Positions 9,538 through 17,572 of a stretch of DNA of 40,028 bases are shown here, piece by piece. The notes under the pieces were generated by a model. It saw only the letters and a list, made by a program, of their open reading frames with translations. It searched no databases and was not told where the DNA came from. A program made the translations under genes and the position numbers. The stretch lies in the NCBI GenBank assembly GCA_945865725.1, contig CAMBEO010000018.1, forward strand, positions 1 to 40,028, written 5' to 3'. Source of the DNA: Thermoflexus hugenholtzii JAD2. GTDB taxonomy: Bacteria; Chloroflexota; UBA11872; UBA12225. Numbering within the stretch: position 1 is the stretch's first letter; each line of letters opens with the position of its first letter.

Positions 9538-9842
9538 ACGACGTGTGACCCCGGGGGCCGTCGCGTTGGTCTCGCGGGTGAAAGACCCTGCCCGCCGGGG
9601 TGGGGGTGGGGCTTGGTCCGCGGGCATCCCTGCCCGCCCCGGTGGGGGGCTTGGTCTCGCGGGTGAAAAACCCTGCCCGCCCCGGGGGCCGTCCCGTTGG
9701 TCTCGCGGGTGAAAGACCCTGCCCGCCGGGGCTGGGTGGGGCGGTGCTTCCCTCTCCCGCCGCCGCAGCGTGGGGGGTGCCTGTTGCGGCAGATGGAAGG
9801 GGGCATCTTTCTCCCCTTCTCCTCCCGGGAGAGGGAGAAGGA
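9538..9842. repeat. Composite repeat block (types B, C, A, D) ending in a hairpin
   Basis: This fills the 325-base gap between two convergent genes. Three copies of unit B (core TTGGTCTCGCGGGTGAAA, then CCCTGCCCGCC) start near 9565, 9651 and 9697. One unit C (CGCGGGCATCCCTGCCCG, a 7-bp stem) lies near 9619-9636. A degenerate type A copy is near 9748 and a type D copy (TTGCGGCAGATGGAAGGGGG) near 9783. A last hairpin at 9814-9842, built on CTTCTC and GAGAAG arms with a CCCGGG centre, could terminate transcripts from both sides. I see no gene here. Confidence 0.8.
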
Positions 9843-9856
9843 TGCCCGCCATTTCG

Positions 9857-10804
9857 TCACGCGGCGCGCAGTCGAGGGACTAGGTGCGCAGGCAGGTTCG
9901 GTTCGATGCAGGCGCGAATCGCGGACAGTTGGGCGCCCGACGCAGGCAGGAGCGGCGGTGCGGGACGGCCGTTCCCGAGGCCGAGCAACACGCACGCACC
10001 CTTCAATGATGGGAGCCAGTGGCCGCCAAGTCCGTGCAGCCCGGCCAGTGCGGTCACCTGCGCTTGGAGTTCCCGCGCGCGCGCGACATCGCCGAGGCGG
10101 GCCGCCGCGAACAGGTCCCGGAACAGGGAGGGAGCGAAGTTGCCCATGCCGGGCACGGCGCCGTCCCCGCCAAGCACCGCGGAAGCGGCCATAGCGAACT
10201 CCGCGCCTTGCAACACCCGGAACTGCGGTACCTGGCGCTTGATCGCGATCAGCCCTTGGAAATGGTCGAGATGACCTGACGAGTCCTTGATCCCAAGGAT
10301 TCGGGGCTCGCGCGAAAGGGCTTCCACGGTCGCGATCGACAGCATGTGGTGTGTCGACTGCGGGATGTTGTAGAGCAGGATCGGGAGCGGCGTCGCACCG
10401 AGGATCGCCTCGACATGACGCAGGTGGGCATCCCCGTCCACATGGTTGTAGTAAGGGGAACCGGCAACGAGGCCGTCCGCACCCGCATCCGCGGCGCGCT
10501 TCGCCGCCTCGACTGCAGGTCCCGTCGCCGGCAACATCACGCCAGCGATCACCGGTGCTCGCCCAGCCGCGCTGGTGACCGCATGGCGAATCACGTCGGC
10601 GCGTTGCTCCGACGTCAGCCACGCGCCCTCACCACACCCTCCGAGGACGAACAGGCCCGTACCTCCGTCGGCGATCACGTGATCGCAGACCGACCCCTGG
10701 GCCTCGCCATCGATCACGCCTGCCTCGTTGATCACCGAGATGACCGGTGGCACGACGCCCGTCAATGCCTTGTCCCATGACCACCGCCGTCCTGCGCTTG
10801 CCAT
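9857..10804 (-). CDS. Dihydrodipicolinate synthase (DapA)-family lyase/aldolase
   Basis: A 315-residue class I (Schiff-base) aldolase-fold enzyme. The Schiff-base lysine is K173 in GIKDSSG and the partner tyrosine Y145 in YNIP; their spacing of 28 matches DapA. However, the DapA 'GTTGE' motif is GGCGE (residues 55-59), and the arginine after YNxP that binds the dicarboxylate is absent (QSTHH). It is therefore probably not the lysine-pathway enzyme but another member of the family, such as a 2-keto-3-deoxy sugar-acid aldolase, a dehydratase or an N-acetylneuraminate-lyase relative. The start is set by AGGAG six bases upstream. It converges on the ABC importer operon and is divergent from the ATP-grasp gene. 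Confidence 0.85.
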   Translation of the reverse strand: MASAGRRWSWDKALTGVVPPVISVINEAGVIDGEAQGSVCDHVIADGGTGLFVLGGCGEGAWLTSEQRADVIRHAVTSAAGRAPVIAGVMLPATGPAVEAAKRAADAGADGLVAGSPYYNHVDGDAHLRHVEAILGATPLPILLYNIPQSTHHMLSIATVEALSREPRILGIKDSSGHLDHFQGLIAIKRQVPQFRVLQGAEFAMAASAVLGGDGAVPGMGNFAPSLFRDLFAAARLGDVARARELQAQVTALAGLHGLGGHWLPSLKGACVLLGLGNGRPAPPLLPASGAQLSAIRACIEPNLPAHLVPRLRAA

Positions 10805-11069
10805 CTCCCACTCCTCTGGGGCCGACGCCCCGCAAACCACGGGATCGTACTCGCCGGGTGGACTCGGCCGCGCCGTCGCCGGACGCCGTCACCGATGCCT
10901 TGGTCCTGCATCAGGAGTGCCTTCGGTTGCGTGCTACGCTTCACCCGCTTGCGCCTCCGGCGCACGTGCGCGGCCTTCCACGCGCATCATTCCGCATCGT
11001 TCGGGCCTCGCCGGTGGCACGCGCGGGCCCCCCTCCCTCGAAGGGCGGCACATCGCGCCGCGACCACGT
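10805..11069. other. Divergent intergenic region between the DapA-family and ATP-grasp genes
   Basis: These 265 bases must hold the promoters of both divergent genes. I see TGCTACGCT near 10930, a possible extended -10 for the + strand, and TACGAT on the minus strand near 10844-10849, but no good -35 boxes. No gene is apparent. Confidence 0.3.
10811..10815 (-). promoter_or_regulatory. Ribosome-binding site for the DapA-family gene
   Basis: AGGAG on the minus strand, six bases before the ATG at 10804. It favours this start over an in-frame start 12 codons upstream. Confidence 0.6.
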
Positions 11070-12572
11070 ATGACCATCCCCATGGCCGAACCGGTGCCGG
11101 ACGTCGCTTCGCTAGCATTCGCCGAGCCGGCCTCGCGAGCACGATGGCTGAACTCGCGCCTACCTGCCGGATCGCTATACAGCGACGCCAAGCGCGCGGT
11201 CCATCCCGACTCGCGCGCCTCCTGGCGCTTGTCGCCGGACGCCTTCTGGCTCCCGCCGGAGGTTGGCGCCTTCCTCGAGCAGCTTGGCGAAGACATTCTC
11301 AGCCTGTATCGGGCCACGAATGCGCTCTATCTGGCTTCCGCGCGGGGCACCCAGCCACGCTGGGTTTCCGAGTACTACGACTTGGGCAGGCCCGAATCGC
11401 TTGTTGATTACGGTCGCCTGAATCGCACCCGGCGCGCACTGCCAGGCGTGCTCAGGCCGGACCTCTTCCTGACGGATGACGGGTTCGTTGCCACCGAACT
11501 TGACTCGGTGCCGGGCGGGATCGGGTTCGGCGCGAGCATGGGGCGGTTGTACGCCGAGATGGGGATCAATCCGGTCGGCGGGCCTGACGGCATGGTCGAC
11601 GGATTCCTGGCGATGGTGGCGAGTGCCGCCGGGCGTGATGACCCGACGGTAGCGATCGTGGTTTCCGAGGAGTCGGGCGACTACTGGGACGAGATGGCGT
11701 GGCTTGCCGGCGCGTGTCGCGCGCGGGGCGCGTCCGTCCACGCGGTGCGTCCAGACGCGATCACGTTTACCGAGGAAGCCATCCTGGTACCGGTAGGCGG
11801 ATCTCCCGGCCCGCGAGATGAGACGTCGGTCGATCCGGCTGCAACGCGCGTCACTGCGCACGTGATCTATCGCTTCTTCGAGTTGTACGACATCAAGAAC
11901 GTGCCCAAGTGGGAACTGATGTTGTACGCCGCGAAGAAGCAGAAGGTGGTCATCACACCACCGATCAAATCGTACCTTGAAGAAAAACTGACATTCGCCC
12001 TCGTGCACCACCCGGCGCTTGAGCGATTTTGGACGGGCGAACTCACGGCGGCCCGCTTTGACCGGATTCGGCAGGTGATCCCGCAGACGTGGATCCTCGA
12101 TCCCCGTCCCGTGCCGCCGCACGCCACCGTCCCCGGGCTGTCAGTTGGCGGGATGCCCCTCCAGTCTTGGCACCAGCTGAAGTCGTTGGGCCAGAAGGAT
12201 CGCCGTCTCGTCGTTAAGCCGAGCGGGTTCGACGCACTCGCGTGGGGAAGCCGTGGCGTCAGGATCGGGCACGACCTGCCAGAGGCGGAGTGGAGCGGGG
12301 CGATCGATGCGGCGCTGGCCGCGTTCCCGTCCACGCGCCACGTCCTCCAGCGATTTCACGCGGCCAAGCGAGCGACTGTCCCGTGGTACGACTTTGACCG
12401 TCGCGAAGTGGCGCAAATGGTCGGACGGGCCCGACTCACGCCGTATTACTTCGTGGTCGGTGACGGAGTTCGACTTGGCGGCGCGATCGCGACGGTCGTC
12501 CCAATCGACAAGAAGCTGATCCACGGGATGGTCGACGCCGTGATGGTCCCGTGCGCCATTCGCGCTACCTGA
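11070..12572 (+). CDS. Probable ATP-grasp ligase next to a lysine aminomutase
   Basis: A 500-residue soluble protein I cannot place in a named family. The C-terminal half has ATP-grasp-like features: VVKPSGFDALAWGSRGV (a lysine followed by a Gly/Ser-rich loop, near residue 380) and a late strand region YFVVGDGVRLGGAIATV. The N-terminal half has ATELDSVPGGIGFGASMGR, reminiscent of the substrate side of peptide- or polyamine-ligating ATP-grasp enzymes. If so it would join an amine and a carboxylate using ATP. The gene is 46 bases ahead of the aminomutase on the same strand, so the two are probably co-transcribed. The start is uncertain: ATGs at 11070 and 11082 both lack a good ribosome-binding site, and a leaderless transcript is possible. 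Confidence 0.6.
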   Translation: MTIPMAEPVPDVASLAFAEPASRARWLNSRLPAGSLYSDAKRAVHPDSRASWRLSPDAFWLPPEVGAFLEQLGEDILSLYRATNALYLASARGTQPRWVSEYYDLGRPESLVDYGRLNRTRRALPGVLRPDLFLTDDGFVATELDSVPGGIGFGASMGRLYAEMGINPVGGPDGMVDGFLAMVASAAGRDDPTVAIVVSEESGDYWDEMAWLAGACRARGASVHAVRPDAITFTEEAILVPVGGSPGPRDETSVDPAATRVTAHVIYRFFELYDIKNVPKWELMLYAAKKQKVVITPPIKSYLEEKLTFALVHHPALERFWTGELTAARFDRIRQVIPQTWILDPRPVPPHATVPGLSVGGMPLQSWHQLKSLGQKDRRLVVKPSGFDALAWGSRGVRIGHDLPEAEWSGAIDAALAAFPSTRHVLQRFHAAKRATVPWYDFDRREVAQMVGRARLTPYYFVVGDGVRLGGAIATVVPIDKKLIHGMVDAVMVPCAIRAT

Positions 12573-12618
12573 CCGACCTGCCCATTGCTCATTCCCGCCA
12601 ACCAAGGACTCGTTACTT

Positions 12619-13773
12619 ATGGAAGCGTGGCAGCAACTCCTGAGAAACGGCATCAACAATGCCGACCAGTTGTTCGAACGCTTCGGCGTTGATCGCGACG
12701 TTGCTGACCGTATCAGCAAAGACTTCCGCATCCGGATCAATGCGTATTATTTGGGGTTGATCGAGGAACCGGGGGACCCCATCTGGCGTCAGGTCGTCCC
12801 CGACCCGGCCGAACTCGAGGATGAGGACGGTCCTGACGACCCGCTCAACGAGGAAGCCGATAGTCCCGTACCGAACCTCACACATCGGTATCCCGACCGC
12901 GTGCTCTTCCTCGTGAACCACCAGTGCCCGATCTATTGTAGATTTTGCACGCGCAAACGCAAGGTGAGCGAGCCGGGGTGGTGGAACCGCGAGACGCTCA
13001 AGTTGGGCATCGACTACATCCGGTCCAACACCCAGGTACGGGACGTCATCGTGTCCGGCGGCGACCCGATGATGCTCCCCGACCACACGTTGGATTGGCT
13101 CCTCGGAGAGTTGCGCTCGATCCCGCATTTGGAAATCATCCGGATTGGCAGTCGCGTGCCGTGCGCGTTGCCCCAACGCATCACTCCCGAGCTCGTCGCG
13201 ATTCTGCGCAAATACCATCCGCTGTACGTCAACACGCACTTCAATCATCCGCGTGAAGTGAACGAGGTCACCAAGAAACATGTCGGCATGCTTGTCGACG
13301 CCGGCATCCCGGTAGGTTGCCAGACCGTCCTTCTCAAGGGTGTCAATGACGATCCCGAGGTCATGAAGGACCTCATGAGAAAACTTCTCACAATTCGCGT
13401 CAGGCCGTACTATATTTATCAAGCAGACCTGACGAAGGGCACGAACTACTTCCGCACCCGCGTGGAGAAGGGCCTCGAGATCATCAGCGCGCTGCGCGGG
13501 CATACCTCCGGCTTGGCCGTGCCTCACTACGTGATCGACGCACCGGGCGGCGGTGGCAAGATCCCGCTGCTCCCGGAGTACGTCACCGAAGTGAACGATT
13601 CCGAGGTCGTGATGCGCAACTACGCGGGCAAGACCTTCCGGTACCCGCAAGTCTCCACGTCAGACGTCCAAGGCGTGACCGTCGGAACAGACGGTTCCGT
13701 TGGCACGGATGCTTCCCCAGCCAAGGTTCGCGTCTCCCGGCGCATCTCGGAACCGATGTCCCTGATCGACTAG
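12619..13773 (+). CDS. kamA: Lysine 2,3-aminomutase-like radical SAM enzyme (KamA family)
   Basis: A 384-residue PLP- and SAM-dependent enzyme expected to move the alpha-amino group of L-lysine to C-3, giving beta-lysine. The radical SAM cluster motif CxxxCxxC is C103, C107, C110. The PLP lysine is K314 in GGGGK. D270 (QADL) and D307 (VIDAPGG) match the two aspartates of clostridial lysine aminomutase that hold the side-chain amine, with the same spacings (37 and 7). Glutamate 2,3-aminomutase has Lys/Asn there, so lysine is the better substrate guess. The C-terminal CxCxxC cluster and the partner cysteine that bind zinc in the clostridial enzyme are absent, and the tail is instead Gly/Ser/Val-rich. 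No beta-lysine acetyltransferase (AblB) or EF-P ligase (EpmA) is next to it. Confidence 0.9.
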   Translation: MEAWQQLLRNGINNADQLFERFGVDRDVADRISKDFRIRINAYYLGLIEEPGDPIWRQVVPDPAELEDEDGPDDPLNEEADSPVPNLTHRYPDRVLFLVNHQCPIYCRFCTRKRKVSEPGWWNRETLKLGIDYIRSNTQVRDVIVSGGDPMMLPDHTLDWLLGELRSIPHLEIIRIGSRVPCALPQRITPELVAILRKYHPLYVNTHFNHPREVNEVTKKHVGMLVDAGIPVGCQTVLLKGVNDDPEVMKDLMRKLLTIRVRPYYIYQADLTKGTNYFRTRVEKGLEIISALRGHTSGLAVPHYVIDAPGGGGKIPLLPEYVTEVNDSEVVMRNYAGKTFRYPQVSTSDVQGVTVGTDGSVGTDASPAKVRVSRRISEPMSLID

Positions 13774-14237
13774 GAGACTGCGGAGGTCCGGGTCCGTCGG
13801 CACGCCTGACAGCGCGCTATGGCGACGACTGCGGGCACTCGCAGGCTTGCCTTGGCATGCCGCGACTGTCGGAGACCGCTCCAGATTGGCGCTGCCGCGA
13901 CTATCGCACGGCGGCCGCGAGGCGCCGTGAAACGGGGAAGATGCGGCCGCCTGCCATTGCGGCCTGGGCGGCGGGTCCGTAGCCTTCCAGTTGCGATGCG
14001 CGTGATTCGTGTTCGGGCCATTCGGCGTCAACCATCCCCCCGAACACGCATCGTGCAAGGCGGTTCGCAGGATGAGCCGGACCCGGGACACGGGGACCGC
14101 CGGTGAGCCGACCGGTCATGCCAGTCGGTGTCGCGGACGCAACCAAGTCAATGGCGCTGCCTGAAGCGGTCGAGCTGGACCAGTTTCGCAACTCCGCGAC
14201 TGGCGCGCCGTTTGAGGGCAAGAAGGAGTTCTTGGGC
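13774..14237 (+). other. Intergenic region upstream of the ECF sigma gene
   Basis: A 464-base stretch without a convincing gene. Open frames here are Arg-rich and have no recognisable motif. A near-perfect direct repeat, TGCCGCGACTGTCG at 13858-13871 and TGCCGCGACTATCG at 13893-13906, is 35 bases apart and could be a pair of regulator sites. A GTG at 14103 opens an in-frame extension of the sigma gene but has a poor ribosome-binding site. Confidence 0.4.
14221..14228 (+). promoter_or_regulatory. Ribosome-binding site favouring the sigma factor start at 14238
   Basis: AGAAGGAG with nine bases to ATG 14238. From this start the protein is 205 residues, the usual ECF size, whereas the GTG at 14103 adds 45 residues without family resemblance. 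Confidence 0.6.
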
Positions 14238-14855
14238 ATGGTGGGCACGATCGACGCGGTAGTCGTTGCCGGGGCACCTAACGTCCCCGACGCCGCCCTC
14301 ATCGCACGCGCCCAAGCGGGCGATCACGTCGCGTTTGAACACCTGTTCAACCAGTACCAGTCCCAGATTTACAACTACATCTACCGGCTCATGGGCAGTG
14401 CCGAGGATGCGAACGACCTGACCCAGGACACGTTCCTGAAGGCGTACCTCGCCCTCTCCCGAACCTCGCAGGACCTGCGGGTAGGGGCATGGCTCTACCG
14501 CATCGCCACCAACGTGTGTTTGGACCAGTTGCGCCACCGCAGGCTGATCAGGTGGCAGGCTTGGGAAACGTTCGTTGCCGTCTTCCACCCGACCCAAGTT
14601 GCCAAGGACAGCCCCGAGCGGGACTGCATCGCGCGCGAAAATGCTGAGGAAGTTCAGCTCATCCTCGCGCGCATGCACCCCAAGTACCGCATGTGCCTGA
14701 TCCTGCGCGAGTACCATGACCTCTCTTACGACGAAATCGCCGACGTGTTGAACACGACCCGAGCCGCCGTCAAGTCACTCCTCTTCCGTGCCCGCGAGGA
14801 GTTCCGGCAGGTTTACGCGAAAGTCGAACGTCAGCCGGCCAGGGCCGAGCAGTAG
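14238..14855 (+). CDS. RNA polymerase ECF-type sigma factor
   Basis: A 205-residue sigma-70 family factor with region 2 (about residues 18-85: LIARAQAGDHVAFEHLFNQY, then DANDLTQDTFLKAY) and region 4 (about 140-200, with helix-turn-helix YDEIADVLNTTRAAVKSLLF). Region 3 is missing, as in extracytoplasmic-function sigma factors. Such factors direct polymerase to a small set of stress or envelope genes and are held by an anti-sigma factor. The next gene, 110 bases downstream on the same strand, encodes a zinc-finger membrane anti-sigma, so the pair forms a signalling unit. I could not recognise an autoregulated promoter. Confidence 0.93.
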   Translation: MVGTIDAVVVAGAPNVPDAALIARAQAGDHVAFEHLFNQYQSQIYNYIYRLMGSAEDANDLTQDTFLKAYLALSRTSQDLRVGAWLYRIATNVCLDQLRHRRLIRWQAWETFVAVFHPTQVAKDSPERDCIARENAEEVQLILARMHPKYRMCLILREYHDLSYDEIADVLNTTRAAVKSLLFRAREEFRQVYAKVERQPARAEQ

Positions 14856-14965
14856 CACCACGCCTCCCGCCATTCCGGATCTGCCGGATGGCGAGCCGGG
14901 CCAGCGAAACGGGGCAATGCTTTCCGCCATGGACAATTGCCGGACGGATCGACGTGCCTAGCCGA

Positions 14966-16615
14966 ATGCCGTGGAGCCGCGGCCATCCGCCGGGGGAGCT
15001 GCTCTCGAGCCACGTCGACGGTGAAGTCGATCCGGCGGCGCGCCAGGCGCTTGACACGCACCTTGCAGAGTGCACCGAGTGTCGTGACCGCGTCGCGTCG
15101 TTTGGAACGCTACGGCTTGCGCTTCAAACTGCGCCGAAACGGCGTACCCCCACCTCGCTGAATCGTGACGTCTGGAGCCGCATCTCGGCACACGAGGATC
15201 GCGCGCAGCGCAATCCCTGGACCGCATTCGGCGGAAGCCTTGCCGGCTTGGCGTCAAATGCGATCGCGATCGCGGCCATCGCGGTCCTGGCCGCGCTCAT
15301 CGCGCCCGGCGCAACGGCCCTGTGGACGCAGCTTGTCGAGCCTTCTGGCGGCTCGGACGTCCCCCAGACCGCGGCGCAACCTCCCGTGATGACCGTCCCC
15401 GCATCGCTGCCGACGGCGACGGAGGCGCCTACCGCCACGGCAATGCCCCTCGTATCGACACCTGTTCCCCTCGAGGTTGCGCCAAGCCCTCCGGTCATCG
15501 TGTCCGTCCCGCCTACCGTGGTCCCCGCCGCGCCTGGCGAAATCCGGCCGGCCATGCCCGCCACGCGCCCCGCGGCGACCTTTGCGCCATCTCCAGAGCC
15601 GGGTCGGACGCCGGCCCCGATGATCGTGGTGGCGACGACTGCGCCGGTCCGTGCAACCGCGACCGCCGGTTCGCCGGCCCTCCTCACCGTCTCCGGCACC
15701 GTGAGCTTCGTGGACCGCAAGGCGAGAACGATCGCAGTCTCGATGGGCACGGCGGAGGGGGAGCGGTCATGGACCGTCCGGCTATCCGACGGCACGCAGT
15801 TTTCGCGCGCTGACGGGCGTCGCACGACCTTCGAGGATGTCGGTATCGCGGACCAGGTTCAGGTAGGGGGATTCGAGCCCGCCGGGCAGGCGGGTTCGCT
15901 AATGGCCGCGTCCCTGCGCATCACCGTGAGCGGTGTTGCGTCGGCGAGCCAGGCGCGCGCACCGCGGATCCTTTTCGTCGTCGATGGCGCCGAGCTGATC
16001 CGCGCGGGCCAATATGGCCAGACGGGCGACTGGGCCAGACGGCTCGCGTCCACTGGTTTCGAGGTAACGACCGCCGACCCGGCCCGCGTCACCTGGTCCG
16101 CGTCCACGCTGCGAGGCTTCGACCTCGTGGCGATCGGATCGCCAGCAACCCTGAACGATGCCGCGATATCGGCGATCAAGTTGAGCCGCCTGCCGGTCCT
16201 CGATGGCGAGCCGCGCCTGGTGCAACCTCTCGGTCTCGGAGTAAACGTCGATCCCGCTAATCCCACGCGACAGGCTCCGGCGGGGAAGACGATCGACGTG
16301 GTGGCCTCGGGTTCCCTAGTCACCAAAGGACTGTCCACGGGTGAGACGATCATCTCCCGGGACATGGTCTATCGGATCCCGATCATCTCGAACGGCGTCG
16401 TCCTGGGGACGGTCAGCGATGCGGGGCAGCGTCGCGCGGTTTGGGCGCAGACCGGCACGGCGATCTATCTCGGGGCATGGAATAGCGGGGCCGGGGCGAA
16501 CCACACCGACGCGTACTGGGCCATGTTTGACCGAAGCGTCATCGCCCTCCTCGGGCGCGACCCATCAACGAGCGCCGTCTCGTCGCAACCGACCGCCACG
16601 CGCGCGGCACGTTGA
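14966..16615 (+). CDS. Zinc-finger anti-sigma factor with large extracytoplasmic domains
   Basis: A 549-residue membrane protein. The cytoplasmic N-terminus has the anti-sigma zinc motif HxxxCxxC (H32, C36, C39) after a DGE(V)D turn. A single membrane helix follows near residues 95-115 (AIAIAAIAVLAALIAPGA). Outside are a Pro/Thr/Ala-rich stalk (about 130-240), a small beta domain like DUF5666/OB folds (about 245-315: VSGTVSFVDRKARTIAVSMG) and a C-terminal alpha/beta domain (about 330-535) that looks like a ThuA/glutamine-amidotransferase Rossmann-type fold (RILFVVDGAELI, then GFDLVAIGSP). The outer part may sense a ligand or wall state. An in-frame ATG at 14888 is the alternative start, but the family normally begins just before the zinc motif. 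Neither has a clear ribosome-binding site. Confidence 0.8.
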   Translation: MPWSRGHPPGELLSSHVDGEVDPAARQALDTHLAECTECRDRVASFGTLRLALQTAPKRRTPTSLNRDVWSRISAHEDRAQRNPWTAFGGSLAGLASNAIAIAAIAVLAALIAPGATALWTQLVEPSGGSDVPQTAAQPPVMTVPASLPTATEAPTATAMPLVSTPVPLEVAPSPPVIVSVPPTVVPAAPGEIRPAMPATRPAATFAPSPEPGRTPAPMIVVATTAPVRATATAGSPALLTVSGTVSFVDRKARTIAVSMGTAEGERSWTVRLSDGTQFSRADGRRTTFEDVGIADQVQVGGFEPAGQAGSLMAASLRITVSGVASASQARAPRILFVVDGAELIRAGQYGQTGDWARRLASTGFEVTTADPARVTWSASTLRGFDLVAIGSPATLNDAAISAIKLSRLPVLDGEPRLVQPLGLGVNVDPANPTRQAPAGKTIDVVASGSLVTKGLSTGETIISRDMVYRIPIISNGVVLGTVSDAGQRRAVWAQTGTAIYLGAWNSGAGANHTDAYWAMFDRSVIALLGRDPSTSAVSSQPTATRAAR

Positions 16616-16661
16616 TCGGTTCCAAGTTCGTCGGCCCCGAACGCCGCCGGGCATTTGGCCG

Positions 16662-17321
16662 CTACCGGCGCAGGATCAGCGCGACGTCGGCATGACCGGC
16701 GTCACCCGCGAGGGTCGCGGCGTCCTTGCCGTCGAGGGTGAGCAAAGATCGATCCGCACCGCGCACCAGGAGCGCCTCGACCTGCCGGGTCGACCCGTGA
16801 CCCGCTGCCCCATGCAATGGCGTGTACCCGCCGTGTTGCACCGCGTTCACGTCGGCACCCGCCTCGATCAGCAGGAGCACCACGTCGTCGTCACCGCCAG
16901 CGATGGCCGCATGCAGTGGCTGGTTGCGCAGGCCATTCGTCGACCACGCGTCGATCGCGGCGGCGCCTTCCAGAAGCAGCCGACACGCATCGAGGTGCCC
17001 GAAGTGCGCCGCCAGGTGGAGTGCGGTCCATCCGTCAGGGCTATGAATCCCGACAGACCTGGGGTCGGCGGCGACGATCAACGCGAGTTGCCCAGTGTCG
17101 CCCATCGCCGCCAGCGCGAAGGCATCCGGCGTGACGCCGTGCTCTCGCAGCATGTCGATGAAGTCCTTCCGCCCGAAATAGACCGCGCTCAAGAGCAAGC
17201 TTGTCCCCGCGTCGTCTCTCGCGTTGACCGCCTCTGGGCTCGCCGCGATGATCACCTTCGCCGCGGCGAGGTCCGCCGCGCGCAGGGCCTCGAACATCCG
17301 GTCCCTGATGCTGGTCATCAT
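16662..17321 (-). CDS. Ankyrin-repeat protein
   Basis: A 219-residue protein made almost wholly of ankyrin repeats, about five or six units. The clearest are DGWTALHLAAHFGHLDACRL near residues 88-107, followed by NQPLHAAIAGGDDDVVLLLI and GGYTPLHGAAGHGSTRQVEA. There is no signal peptide or membrane helix, so it is cytoplasmic. Ankyrin stacks bind other proteins; no enzymatic part is present and the partner cannot be guessed. The ATG at 17321 is preferred because GAGG lies about six bases upstream. The gene converges on the anti-sigma gene; 46 bases separate them. Confidence 0.88.
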   Translation of the reverse strand: MMTSIRDRMFEALRAADLAAAKVIIAASPEAVNARDDAGTSLLLSAVYFGRKDFIDMLREHGVTPDAFALAAMGDTGQLALIVAADPRSVGIHSPDGWTALHLAAHFGHLDACRLLLEGAAAIDAWSTNGLRNQPLHAAIAGGDDDVVLLLIEAGADVNAVQHGGYTPLHGAAGHGSTRQVEALLVRGADRSLLTLDGKDAATLAGDAGHADVALILRR

Positions 17322-17572
17322 TCGGTCCTCAAGCGTGCCGACGGCGACGCGCCGTGACCCTCGTCGTCGGTGTTCAGGCGATGCCTTGGCCCTTCCCGCC
17401 AAGAGCCAGGGCGCCTTTCACGATACGCGGGTTCTCCTGCCTGCGGTCAGGATTGACGCCGCACGGCCGTACCATCCCTCGCACCGCCAAGCATCGTCCG
17501 GCGACAGCACCTGAGCAACGGCGCCTGGCCTTGGTGCCGTTGATCGAAGCAACACCGTAGAGGAGGAGACGC

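Noticed and set aside
9465-10622. 385-codon minus-strand frame across the repeat block and the DapA-family gene
   Set aside because: It is out of frame with the clear DapA-family protein and reads through repeats; composition is Arg/Gly-rich.
10728-11069. Upstream in-frame extension of the ATP-grasp-like gene
   Set aside because: It would overlap the divergent DapA-family gene start, and its composition (Arg/Pro/Ser-rich) is unlike the rest of the protein.
11175-12122. Long open frame antisense to the ATP-grasp-like gene (315 codons)
   Set aside because: Arg-rich, no motif, no ribosome-binding site; the + strand frame shows domain-like sequence.
12613-13650. Long open frame antisense to the aminomutase gene (345 codons)
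   Set aside because: It mirrors the codons of a well-supported gene; the translated product has no recognisable motif, and long antisense frames are expected at this GC content.
13819-14106. Small Arg-rich open frame upstream of the sigma factor gene
   Set aside because: No ribosome-binding site and no recognisable domain; a single CRDC motif is not enough to call a zinc protein.
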